A stretch of DNA of 64,000 bases from Enterococcus crotali (GTDB lineage Bacteria > Bacillota > Bacilli > Lactobacillales > Enterococcaceae), in NCBI RefSeq assembly GCF_000633635.1, contig NZ_AYPQ01000002.1, positions 175,643-239,642 on the forward strand, given 5' to 3'. A model generated the notes under the pieces. That model made no database searches and was not told the DNA's origin. It saw nothing but the letters and a program-made list of their open reading frames with translations. The first letter of the stretch is position 1. Every line of letters begins with the position of its first letter. A program made the translations under genes and the position numbers. Below are positions 39,316-47,509 of this stretch, one piece after another.

Positions 39316-39344
39316 ATTATACACTAAAATCATTCAGGTTAAAA
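39316..39344 (-). promoter_or_regulatory. promoter of the nucleoside operon
   Basis: A perfect minus-strand TATAAT (39316-39321) with a poor -35, TTTTAA (39339-39344), at 17 bp. Weak -35 elements are common where an activator or a repressor sets the rate. Confidence 0.6.
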
Positions 39345-39348
39345 CCTT

Positions 39349-39395
39349 TTAGTAAAACAGTTTACTAACGCTTACATATTTTGAAAACGCTTATA
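39349..39395 (-). promoter_or_regulatory. operator cluster: inverted repeat and two cre-like sites
   Basis: TTAGTAAA-N4-TTTACTAA (39349-39368) is a perfect palindrome just upstream of the -35. Minus-strand ATGTAAGCGTTAGTA (39363-39377) and plus-strand TTGAAAACGCTTATA (39381-39395) each fit the CcpA cre consensus WTGNAANCGNWNNCW with one mismatch. They may also be sites for the LacI-family protein encoded next door, since LacI-family operators resemble cre. Confidence 0.6.
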
Positions 39396-39404
39396 ACACG
39401 AACA

Positions 39405-40432
39405 TTAAATCAAATCACCCAGATTGTCAATCGATTTCGTGCTATTTCTCGAAATAAATGTTGTATCGAAAATCTTATTCGGGATTTTCTTATCTGGATC
39501 ATTGATCGATTCTACTAAAAATTGCGCCGCATAAAAACCGATATCAAAGCTTGGCTGATAAACAGTCGTTAGCCCTGGCACTAGATATTCTGAAATTTCC
39601 AATCCATCAAACCCGATAACAGAAATATCATTTGGAATTTTCTTGCCAGACTCTTCAATCGCCTGATAAGCCCCCATCGCCATCTCATCATTTCCACAGA
39701 AAATGGCTGTAATTTGCGGATTCTTCAATACATTTTTGGCCGCCGTATAGCCGCCGCCTAGATTTAAGTCCCCACTGCTCATGTATGCTTCCCTCACTGG
39801 GATTCCATAATCTTTTAGTGCATGCTGATAGGCTGTTACTCTTTCTGTCAGCTGATAATACCCATCATTTTCTGTCAGCATCGCAATGTGTCTATGTCCT
39901 TGCTCAATCAAAAAACAAACGGCTCGGTAAGCGCCTCATATTCTTTCACGATCAAGCGACCATTTTCACGTGGATTGATCCCACGATCGACGAGAATCAC
40001 CGGAACTTTCCGTTTGCTTTTATTCTTCAAAATGTGATCTGATGATAAAATATTTGGTGTTGCAAAAATAATTCCATCCACCGAACGATGGATCAATTCA
40101 GTAACATATTGCGTTGCCTTGTCTTCATCATGCTTAGAATTGCACAACAAAATCATATAACCTAGTGAATTTAAATAGGTTTCTACCCCTTCAATGACTT
40201 TCGCAAAGAAAAAATCTGTCACATCCGGCACGACCATCCCAATCGTTTTTGAGTGACGGGTGATGATGTTAGAGGCAAAATAATCCGGCTTGTAATCAAA
40301 TTCCTCCACTACAGCTAACACTTTGTTTCTCGTTTTCTCACTAAAGCGACTGCCTTTGTTATTGATGATTTGAGATACCGTTGTGACAGAAACACCCGCC
40401 ATATCTGCAATTTCCTTAATAGTCAATTTCAT
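39405..40432 (-). CDS. LacI-family transcriptional regulator (frameshifted)
   Basis: The N-terminal helix-turn-helix (TIKEIADMAGVSVTTVSQIINN, about 3-24) and hinge are followed by a periplasmic-binding-type sugar domain. The frame breaks near 39934-39935, where one G on the coding strand is missing; the restored protein is 342 residues, joining EYEGAYRAVCFLIEQGHRHIAML. It lies 123 bp upstream of pdp on the same strand. Control of the nucleoside operon is plausible from position, but it could act elsewhere. A perfect cre precedes it. Confidence 0.85.
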
Positions 40433-40469
40433 ACTTCATTCTCCCTTTATCGACAAGACCTACCAACCA

Positions 40470-40484
40470 TGTCAACGTTTTCAA
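40470..40484 (-). promoter_or_regulatory. perfect cre-type site upstream of the LacI-family gene
   Basis: Minus-strand TTGAAAACGTTGACA matches WTGNAANCGNWNNCW at every position. It lies about 40 bp before the start codon, so binding of CcpA or of the LacI protein itself would block transcription. Confidence 0.7.
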
Positions 40485-40563
40485 AACACGTCTCGAATGA
40501 ACCTAGTTTATCAGAATTTACTAGAATAAAATAGCTTAAGCAAACATTTTATAAAATTTAGCA

Positions 40564-40603
40564 CAAAAAACAGCCTGTCGATTTTTTTCAACAGACTGCT
40601 TTT
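40564..40603 (-). terminator. terminator after the AmiS/UreI-like gene
   Basis: On the minus strand AGCAGTCTGT and ACAGGCTGTT pair with some G-U pairs around a 13-nt loop, followed by TTTTTTGTG, just beyond the stop at 40607. Confidence 0.75.
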
Positions 40604-40606
40604 ATC

Positions 40607-41092
40607 TTACCAATTGTTCGTCAGCATCAATAGTCCTGGAATCCAACAAGTAACGATTCCTTCAAATATCGCAAAATACAAGACAGGTTTCCCGATTTCC
40701 TTTTTTAGAACATATTCAATAAAGCCAGTCATCCACAAAATCCCCCACGACAGCCAAATCAAAGCAAACCGCCAATCTCCATCCACTGCATAAGAAATAT
40801 ATGCTGCAGGTATGGTATTGATCGCTACAAATAAAGCAAATATCCCATAAATACGCATATCTAAATTAAACACATAAATCAAGCCAACCATCAGATAGGT
40901 AAAGGCAAATAAATATCCTGTACCAGCATCATAATAAGCGCCTCTAAACAAGTAAATCGTATTGATGATAAAAGACAAACTTCCTGTAAGTAAATTAATC
41001 AATCCTGTCGATTTTTTATCCACTCCTGCTAACCCACAATAACCATTGCTGATCAGCGTGATTGCTACAAATAATAATCCGACTCCTAACAA
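40607..41092 (-). CDS. AmiS/UreI-family channel protein
   Basis: A 161-residue protein with six membrane segments and family blocks: NGYCGLAGVDKKSTGLINLLTG (about 16-37), AFTYLMVGLIYVFNLD and WLSWGILWMTGFIEY. Members are urea or short-chain amide channels (UreI, AmiS). The start is TTG, 7 nt after GGAGG. It is monocistronic and no urease, amidase or agmatine gene is nearby. The substrate is therefore unknown; urea, ammonia-related or amide flux are all possible. Confidence 0.82.
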   Translation of the reverse strand: MLGVGLLFVAITLISNGYCGLAGVDKKSTGLINLLTGSLSFIINTIYLFRGAYYDAGTGYLFAFTYLMVGLIYVFNLDMRIYGIFALFVAINTIPAAYISYAVDGDWRFALIWLSWGILWMTGFIEYVLKKEIGKPVLYFAIFEGIVTCWIPGLLMLTNNW

Positions 41093-41198
41093 AATAAACC
41101 CTCCAATAACTAATCAAACAAACTTGTTTTCTACGGGACTATTTTACTTTAATTCGTCTAAAAAAACTACTCCTAATTTCAGTTCACATCTCCTCTTA

Positions 41199-41227
41199 TT
41201 GACAGAGGGCACTCCGCATGTTAAAGT
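41199..41227 (+). promoter_or_regulatory. add promoter
   Basis: A perfect TTGACA (41199-41204), a 17-bp spacer and TAAAGT (41222-41227), about 60 bp before the add start. Confidence 0.65.
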
Positions 41228-41284
41228 CTTCAAAATACTTATCAACGAAACCGATAGCATTAAAAGAAAAGAGAGGAAGATATC

Positions 41285-42298
41285 GTGAAACGAGAGCAAG
41301 TCAAAAAACTAGCAAAAATCGAGCTACATTGTCATTTAGATGGTTCTATACGCCCAGAAACCTTACGGAAAATAGCAGAGCCTCAAAACATCGCTTTACC
41401 CAATGACGACAATCAGCTAAAAGAACTATTAGTTGCGCCTATTGATTGCCAAAACTTAAATGACTACTTAGAACGTTTTGACTTAGTCTTATCCTGCCTA
41501 CAAACCGAAGAAGCTTTAAAAGCCGCAGCACTCGATGTTATTAGTCAAGCAGCTGAAGAGCATATTCAGTACATTGAAGTCCGTTTCGCCCCTTCTCTCC
41601 ATACTGAAAAAGGACTTTCCTTGCCTAAGATAATAAAAGCTGTATTAGCGGGTCTCGAGCAGGGACAACAACTTTACGGTGTAAAAAGCAATGCCTTATT
41701 ATGCGGCATGCGACACGAAGAAACTGTAGCGATCGAAAAAATTGTTCAATTAGCCGAAGAATTCAAAAAAGAGGGTATTGCTGGCTTTGATCTTGCAGGA
41801 AATGAACAAGATTTTCCTCCTTATACTTTTGAAGAAACGTTAGGGCTAGTCAATCAATTATCCATCCCTCTAACACTTCACGCAGGTGAATGCGGGTGTG
41901 GGAAAAATGTAGCTGATGCTATTTATTTAGGTGCTAAACGAATTGGACATGGTATCGCCGTAAAAGATACACCTGAATATTTTTCTTTACTGCGAGAGAA
42001 CAATGTTCTAATTGAAATGTGCCCTACCAGTAATTTCCAAACGAAGACCGTCACTAAATTAGCCGATTATCCATTCCAAACATTTATCGATGCTGGCATC
42101 AACGTCTGTATCAATACTGATAATCGAACGGTTTCTGATACAACCTTAACGGATGAATACATGAAACTTCATGAATGGTATGGCATCACTTATGCAGATA
42201 TGGAGAAATTAAACCACAACGCAGTGAACGGCGCATTTATCCCTGAAAGTGAAAAACAAGTTCTTCATGAACAATTAGCAAACAGCTATCAACTTTAA
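41285..42298 (+). CDS. add: adenosine deaminase
   Basis: A 337-residue zinc hydrolase with a GTG start after GAGGAAG. Active-site segments are IELHCHLDGSIRPET (zinc His pair, residues about 15-17), LTLHAGECG, RIGHGIAV and CINTDNRTVSDT (zinc Asp). It deaminates adenosine and deoxyadenosine to inosines, feeding the two PNPs encoded upstream. It is a separate transcription unit on the opposite strand. Confidence 0.95.
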   Translation: MKREQVKKLAKIELHCHLDGSIRPETLRKIAEPQNIALPNDDNQLKELLVAPIDCQNLNDYLERFDLVLSCLQTEEALKAAALDVISQAAEEHIQYIEVRFAPSLHTEKGLSLPKIIKAVLAGLEQGQQLYGVKSNALLCGMRHEETVAIEKIVQLAEEFKKEGIAGFDLAGNEQDFPPYTFEETLGLVNQLSIPLTLHAGECGCGKNVADAIYLGAKRIGHGIAVKDTPEYFSLLRENNVLIEMCPTSNFQTKTVTKLADYPFQTFIDAGINVCINTDNRTVSDTTLTDEYMKLHEWYGITYADMEKLNHNAVNGAFIPESEKQVLHEQLANSYQL

Positions 42299-42310
42299 TA
42301 TAAACCCATC

Positions 42311-42352
42311 AAAAAGGCAAAATGGCGTTCGAATCGCCCTTTTTGCCTTTTT
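42311..42352. terminator. bidirectional terminator between add and the GH85 gene
   Basis: AAAAAGGCAAAATGGCG and CGCCCTTTTTGCCTTTTT pair around a short loop, with A and T tracts on either side. It serves the convergent genes. Confidence 0.82.
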
Positions 42353-42387
42353 CCATCCTAATTAACTCTGCTACGTTTTAAAATGTA

Positions 42388-45135
42388 CTATTTGATGATG
42401 CCTGTTTGATCGACTCCAATGATCTGCCAATCATAAATTCTAGCTGTCTTGCCATTTTGTTCTGCTTTTTCTAAAGACAGTTTGACATATCTCGCTTCAA
42501 TCAAACCGATTGCATCTTTGCTATTGTTTGCTGTGTTACCTCGATGTTGAACAACCGTTGTCCAATCGCTTCCATCATGGCTCACAGAAATGTCATAATC
42601 TCTTGTATTCCAATCAGAACTTTCACCACCTGCTCCAGCGTGAAAAAGCTCAAATCCAGAAATTGTTTTCTCTGCGCCTAGATCTGCAATCATCCACGGT
42701 TTATCACTACCATTATCGCACCATTTTGTTTTTGGATCTCCATCTAGTGCAAAACGATAACTTTCACGCTCATTCGTGTAGCCGGAACCTTGAGTAGCCG
42801 TTGTCGTCGGTAAAGTCGCTAAGTTTTCTATTTTGATGCCAGCATTTTGATCGTAGACATAGAGATAATTTTCTTTGATAACCTCCGTTTCACCTGAAGT
42901 GTTCACTGCAACTGCTTTAACTGTATAGATGCCAGATTTTGCAAAAGAAAGTGTCACTTCTTCGCCAGAAGCGTTTTGAGGTGTCGCTCCCATCACTTCC
43001 CAATTAACCGTTTCAGTCGATTTAGAAACCTCCGCCGATAAGGTTACTGTTTCACCCACTGACAACAATGTACTACTAGCATTGATCGTTATTTCTGGTT
43101 TTTTCAATGCTTCAAATGTATAAACTGCCGCCGCTCCTTTTCTTTGGTCTTCCCGACCATACTGATCGACTGGTACCACTTGATAGTTAGCCGTGTCACC
43201 TGTTCGCTCTTGATTTAATAGCGTATACGACGTATTTGCTGTTTCACCTTCAAACTGTAGTTGACCAGCAACTTCTCGATAAATACGATAAGATGCAGTG
43301 TTCTTCCCTTTTGTCTGCCAGTTCATTCGAATACTTTCTGTCAGATCGTCCACAATCGTTTTTCCAGAAAACTCAAGATTACTGACAGCGCTGATTGGTG
43401 TTGATTTTTCTTTCCCTATTCTTAATTGACCTAAATAGATAGAAGCTGTTTCAGTTTGAGCATTTTTTATGTTCAAACCAATCGCTGTAATCGTTTGACA
43501 AACTGCCGGCTTAAGTGAATAAGTCGTTTGTATCCAACCATTTTCTAGAGGTTGCTTAGTCCCTTGAATAATCAATGGTTTTTCTTTTCCTTGTAATTCC
43601 AAGATTAATGACATTTCATCTGCACCTTTCGTTATGATCGATGCTGTTTCAGAAGCACTAGCTTTTATTTTGGTAGCGTAAAGCTTGATAAATGTGTTCT
43701 TGTCCGCTGCCATCGGCCCTGTCAATTTGATAGAAGAACCGCCATTAAACACATCTTCATAGCTAACTGCAGCCTTCAACTGGTTGCCCTCTTCATTATC
43801 AATGACCCAGCGATAGGTTGGCATTACGTCTTGAATACTTCGGTTATTAAACGTTCCTTCTTTGACTTTGGTGCCATTTTTATAAAAATCATCGCCATTT
43901 CCCACGTTAAAATTCGTCAAGAACGGCAACTTCGTGATGGGCGTTTTTTCTACATAGTAACGTGAAACACCTTGCCATTCACTGTTAGGAGTTTCTACTG
44001 CACGCGGATCTCCTTGTGGATTTATCCATAGTAATTTTTCATTTTCCCAATACTGATCGATATCATACTGCCCACCATCTCGTAATGTCCAATCTGGACA
44101 ATAAAGACCTAAGGAAACCAACGGATGTCCGTCTTCGCCCAAAATACTGCTTGGTTTACGTCTGGTATTTACACCATTTGCCTGCACATCGATTCCAGCA
44201 AAAAGATCGTAGGGACTACGTTTCAATTGTGTTGCTTTTTCATTCGATGACTGAAGTCCTTGCCAACGGAAATCAATAAACATCTTATCTGAAACACGCT
44301 TTTTCCCCTCTTGAAAATATCCTTGATTCATCTCATTGAGTGCTCCTTGCCACGCTACAGCACCACTTGGAATCATAGAATCATACCAAATAATTTGCTG
44401 ATTCTTTGGTTTTCGCGCTTGTAAATAATTCATAACTTCCTTCATCCCAGCAGCCGTTTGTGCATCAACGTTAGTTTCTTGATTAATGAACCACCCATCA
44501 AAACCATATGCTTGGGACATTTCCAACAATTTATCCGCCATCGGAAATCTTCCTTTTTGGTCCTTTTGAACAAATTGTTCTACCCACTCACTCTTTCCAC
44601 CATACGCTTCTGGCGGAAAAAATACCGTTCCAACTACAGGGACACCATTTCTATGCGCTGAATCAGTGACATCACCACTAGGCGGAACAATGATTCCCTC
44701 ACCTGATGAACCCGCCCACGCAACCAACGTATCTACATATTGCCAATTTGTAAAATTATAGACCGCTTTATCCGTTCCACCTTGTGACGGCGTGCCTTTT
44801 GTATGACGATTCACGATTGCGATCGATAGTACTTTTGCCTCTGTACTTTGGTCTGCATTTGATTTTTTTCCTTGAACTCGAGCGGCTAACGGAACTTTGG
44901 ATACGTTAAACGGTGCATCTGGATCACTTTTAGGACTCCAATTTAACAACGTCTCAGGAAATAAGGCTGTTGATTCCGGCATTTGCTCAAACACGGGAAT
45001 GCCACTTTCCTGATTACTTCCCAATTCAGATGATTCTGCATAGACAGTTGACGTAAGCGTCAGATTCACACCCGTCATGATAGCAAGTGTAGCAGCTGAA
45101 CAATAAAACACACTTCTCCACGTTTTTCTTTTCAC
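42388..45135 (-). CDS. secreted GH85 endo-beta-N-acetylglucosaminidase with F5/8C domain
   Basis: A 915-residue protein with a GTG start 8 nt after GGAGG. The signal peptide spans about 1-33 (cleavage after STVYA). The GH85 catalytic domain covers about 95-420, with GWFINQET where Asn218 and Glu220 are the catalytic pair. Then follow a beta-sandwich region, an Ig/PKD-like domain (about 680-755) and a C-terminal F5/8 type C carbohydrate-binding domain (about 775-910, RFALDGDPKTKWC). No LPXTG or membrane anchor is present, so it is released or held by sugar binding. GH85 enzymes cut the chitobiose core of N-glycans. Confidence 0.92.
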   Translation of the reverse strand: MKRKTWRSVFYCSAATLAIMTGVNLTLTSTVYAESSELGSNQESGIPVFEQMPESTALFPETLLNWSPKSDPDAPFNVSKVPLAARVQGKKSNADQSTEAKVLSIAIVNRHTKGTPSQGGTDKAVYNFTNWQYVDTLVAWAGSSGEGIIVPPSGDVTDSAHRNGVPVVGTVFFPPEAYGGKSEWVEQFVQKDQKGRFPMADKLLEMSQAYGFDGWFINQETNVDAQTAAGMKEVMNYLQARKPKNQQIIWYDSMIPSGAVAWQGALNEMNQGYFQEGKKRVSDKMFIDFRWQGLQSSNEKATQLKRSPYDLFAGIDVQANGVNTRRKPSSILGEDGHPLVSLGLYCPDWTLRDGGQYDIDQYWENEKLLWINPQGDPRAVETPNSEWQGVSRYYVEKTPITKLPFLTNFNVGNGDDFYKNGTKVKEGTFNNRSIQDVMPTYRWVIDNEEGNQLKAAVSYEDVFNGGSSIKLTGPMAADKNTFIKLYATKIKASASETASIITKGADEMSLILELQGKEKPLIIQGTKQPLENGWIQTTYSLKPAVCQTITAIGLNIKNAQTETASIYLGQLRIGKEKSTPISAVSNLEFSGKTIVDDLTESIRMNWQTKGKNTASYRIYREVAGQLQFEGETANTSYTLLNQERTGDTANYQVVPVDQYGREDQRKGAAAVYTFEALKKPEITINASSTLLSVGETVTLSAEVSKSTETVNWEVMGATPQNASGEEVTLSFAKSGIYTVKAVAVNTSGETEVIKENYLYVYDQNAGIKIENLATLPTTTATQGSGYTNERESYRFALDGDPKTKWCDNGSDKPWMIADLGAEKTISGFELFHAGAGGESSDWNTRDYDISVSHDGSDWTTVVQHRGNTANNSKDAIGLIEARYVKLSLEKAEQNGKTARIYDWQIIGVDQTGIIK

Positions 45136-45191
45136 TGAATGAACCTCCTTAAGTTAGTTACCCGATTTCAGTATTATTCATTCTCACACAA

Positions 45192-45256
45192 AATGTTAGC
45201 GCTTTCTTTCTATTTTATAAATAGACAAACTATAGCATTTATATCAAAAAGTATAG
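45192..45256 (-). promoter_or_regulatory. GH85 promoter: cre plus two 21-bp-spaced repeats, candidate YesN sites
   Basis: On the minus strand CTATACTTT (45248-45256) and CTATAGTTT (45227-45235) are direct repeats 21 bp apart. After exactly 24 bp comes GCGC (45199-45202) and TAACAT (-10, 45193-45198). The site at 45193-45207 fits the cre consensus with one mismatch and overlaps the -10. The importer promoter at 62674-62739 has the same spacing throughout. Confidence 0.65.
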
Positions 45257-45275
45257 GTTTATTCATGGTGAATCG

Positions 45276-45323
45276 TTAAAAACAGCTGAAACGTCAAGTT
45301 TTATACTCTCCATCTCAGCTGCC
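45276..45323 (-). terminator. candidate terminator after the GH20 gene
   Basis: On the minus strand CAGCTGA and TCAGCTG pair over a loop of about 25 nt, followed by TTTTTAAC. The stem is short and the confidence modest. Confidence 0.45.
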
Positions 45324-45326
45324 ATA

Positions 45327-46625
45327 TTAATTGATTTTGTAGAAATGAAAAGAAAATCCGTCCATCAATTTTATAAGATCTATTATGATTTCCTCTTCTT
45401 CTTTCGCTTTTGGTTTATCACACCAAACTGCCAGAGCAGCGCCTTTGACTTGTTGCTGTTCAGTTGGGGAAACTAGTTGGTGTGACGCGAATAACTCAGG
45501 TTGCCATTTTTCTTTTATTTTTTTTGCAGTAGGATACGTATACCCAGCATTCTCACCAAGTACGTAATAGAGGTAATTATCATTAAAATTAATGACAGAA
45601 TAGCCTTCGTCCAAAAAGGTTTGAACAGGCGCCATTTCTTTTTGCCATTTCGTCCAATAGGTAATTTCAACATTTTTTGTCAGAATAGAGCGTTGGTTAT
45701 TTCTAAAAAACGCATCATTCCAAACTCTAGGGATAAATCCGTGCTCCTCAACAAAATGAGCGACTGTGTTGACATAGTTTTCAAATTTATAAATGCCATC
45801 GTCTTTCAAGGCTGGATACCGATCCATTTGATCGAATGCCACAAACTCGTCTGCACCGATATGGAAATAGCGACTATCAGAGAACAACTGCAGATACTCT
45901 TGGTATAGCGAGAGTACAAAGGACACCGCTTGTTGATTTGTAATATCTAACGCGGCAGGAACTTTCCCAATGCCCCCTGCTTCCTCTTGTATCAACAATT
46001 GCCAATCTGGATAAGCTTTTAACAAATGTTCCATATGCCCTGGCGTATCAATATCAGGAATTATTTCAATCGATAAGTAGGCTGCGTAACGAATTAATTC
46101 TTTCACCTCGGCAATTGACAGAAATTCATCAGAAACCAGTTCAGGATAGTGTATCGATTCAATTCGAAAACCATTATTTTCAGAAAAATGCAGTTGCAGA
46201 AAGTTACAGCCATACAGAGCCATTTCTTCTAAGATTCGATGTAGTCCTTTCGGCGAAATATACTTCCTGCCAATATCCAACATAACGATTCGTTCTGTTA
46301 CAACCTCGAAAAATTGTCCTGATATGATTTCCGCTCCTGTTTTTAACAATTTCGCTAAATACATAACGCCACGAAACGCAGTCGATCGACTATCCGCCTG
46401 AACCGCGATTTGTTCAGCCGTATCTATTATAAAAGTGTTCTTTGCTTCTGACGAAAAGCTGACGATAACATCAGCCTCCTCAGGTATTTTTACAAAACGG
46501 ATTTTTTTATTTAGTAATCGTAAATATAAATAAGCTATTCTCTGGCGCTCTGCGTCAAAAGCCTGATCCATATAAAAACTGATATTTTGTACATCGAATA
46601 AACGAACTACTTCGACACCTTTCAC
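45327..46625 (-). CDS. GH20 beta-N-acetylhexosaminidase, intracellular
   Basis: A 432-residue protein with no signal peptide. A small N-terminal domain (about 1-110) precedes the TIM barrel with MLDIGRKYIS (115-124), IIPDIDTPGHMEHLL and the catalytic Asp-Glu pair in FHIGADEF (Asp259, Glu260). It removes non-reducing GlcNAc or GalNAc. It starts with GTG overlapping the ROK stop by 3 bp. The pneumococcal N-glycan locus, as I recall it, carries a GH20 in the same position, which suggests trimming of imported glycan fragments. Confidence 0.9.
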   Translation of the reverse strand: MKGVEVVRLFDVQNISFYMDQAFDAERQRIAYLYLRLLNKKIRFVKIPEEADVIVSFSSEAKNTFIIDTAEQIAVQADSRSTAFRGVMYLAKLLKTGAEIISGQFFEVVTERIVMLDIGRKYISPKGLHRILEEMALYGCNFLQLHFSENNGFRIESIHYPELVSDEFLSIAEVKELIRYAAYLSIEIIPDIDTPGHMEHLLKAYPDWQLLIQEEAGGIGKVPAALDITNQQAVSFVLSLYQEYLQLFSDSRYFHIGADEFVAFDQMDRYPALKDDGIYKFENYVNTVAHFVEEHGFIPRVWNDAFFRNNQRSILTKNVEITYWTKWQKEMAPVQTFLDEGYSVINFNDNYLYYVLGENAGYTYPTAKKIKEKWQPELFASHQLVSPTEQQQVKGAALAVWCDKPKAKEEEEIIIDLIKLMDGFSFHFYKIN

Positions 46626-47491
46626 GCCAAACCTCTTTTTTCTTTTGCCAACAACAAGCAGCCCATAGTACCACTGTTATCACCTAAATCACAGCCAACA
46701 ATATACTCATCCAAAGCAGGCAACGAAACATAGCCACCTAATTGTTGTTCTAATGATTCACGAATTTTCGGAAAAAGCTGGGTCTGCTTCATCACTCCGC
46801 CGCCTAAGATGATTTTTTCTGGCGAAAGAACTAATGTATAGTTCATCAAAGCCTGCGCTAGATAAAAAGCTTCAACTGCCCAGACGTCGTGATCCATTTC
46901 CAATAGTTGTCCTTTGACTCCCGTTCTTTTTTCCAATGCAGGTCCAGCAGCTAGCCCTTCTAGACAATTATCATGATAAGGACATACGCACTCCAATGTA
47001 TCATCAGGATAGCGTCGAACAGTGATATGCCCCATCTCCGGATGACTAAACCCTTGCAACACAGCCCCGTTCACAACAGCGCCGCCGCCAATCCCTGTTC
47101 CGACAGTCAGATAGATACAGCTTTGAGTCCCTTTTCCGGCACCCAAGTGAATCTCACCATAAGCAGCTGCATTTACGTCAGTAGTCCAAGCAATCGGAAT
47201 AGCATAGCGTGCTTTTAGCGCTCCTAAAAGATCCATATTTGTCCAGCCTATTTTTGGGGTAGAAGTAATATAACCATACGTACTGGATTTCTGATTAACA
47301 TCGATTGGGCCAAACGAACCTACTCCTAGCGCCTTCAATTGGTAGCTATCAAAAAATTCAAAGACTTGATTTAATGTTTCTTCTGGTAATGTTGTAGGCA
47401 AACTGATTCGTTCAATGATCTGTAAATCTTCATCCGCTACTGCACAGACAAATTTAGTCCCACCAGCTTCGATCGATCCATAATATTCCAT
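46622..47491 (-). CDS. ROK-family sugar kinase, fructokinase/mannokinase-like
   Basis: A 289-residue ROK kinase: N-terminal GSIEAGGTKFVCAV (phosphate loop), TDVNAAAYGE with catalytic Asp, LTVGTGIGGG, and the zinc motif HPEMGH...CVCPYHDNCLEG. The CPYHxxC form is typical of ScrK/GmuE-type enzymes that act on fructose or mannose. The ATG at 47491 follows GAGAAGTG. It sits between GH38 and GH20 genes, so mannose released by the mannosidases is the likely substrate; this is inference. Confidence 0.86.
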   Translation of the reverse strand: MEYYGSIEAGGTKFVCAVADEDLQIIERISLPTTLPEETLNQVFEFFDSYQLKALGVGSFGPIDVNQKSSTYGYITSTPKIGWTNMDLLGALKARYAIPIAWTTDVNAAAYGEIHLGAGKGTQSCIYLTVGTGIGGGAVVNGAVLQGFSHPEMGHITVRRYPDDTLECVCPYHDNCLEGLAAGPALEKRTGVKGQLLEMDHDVWAVEAFYLAQALMNYTLVLSPEKIILGGGVMKQTQLFPKIRESLEQQLGGYVSLPALDEYIVGCDLGDNSGTMGCLLLAKEKRGLA

Positions 47492-47509
47492 CAAAATCAC
47501 TTCTCTTTC

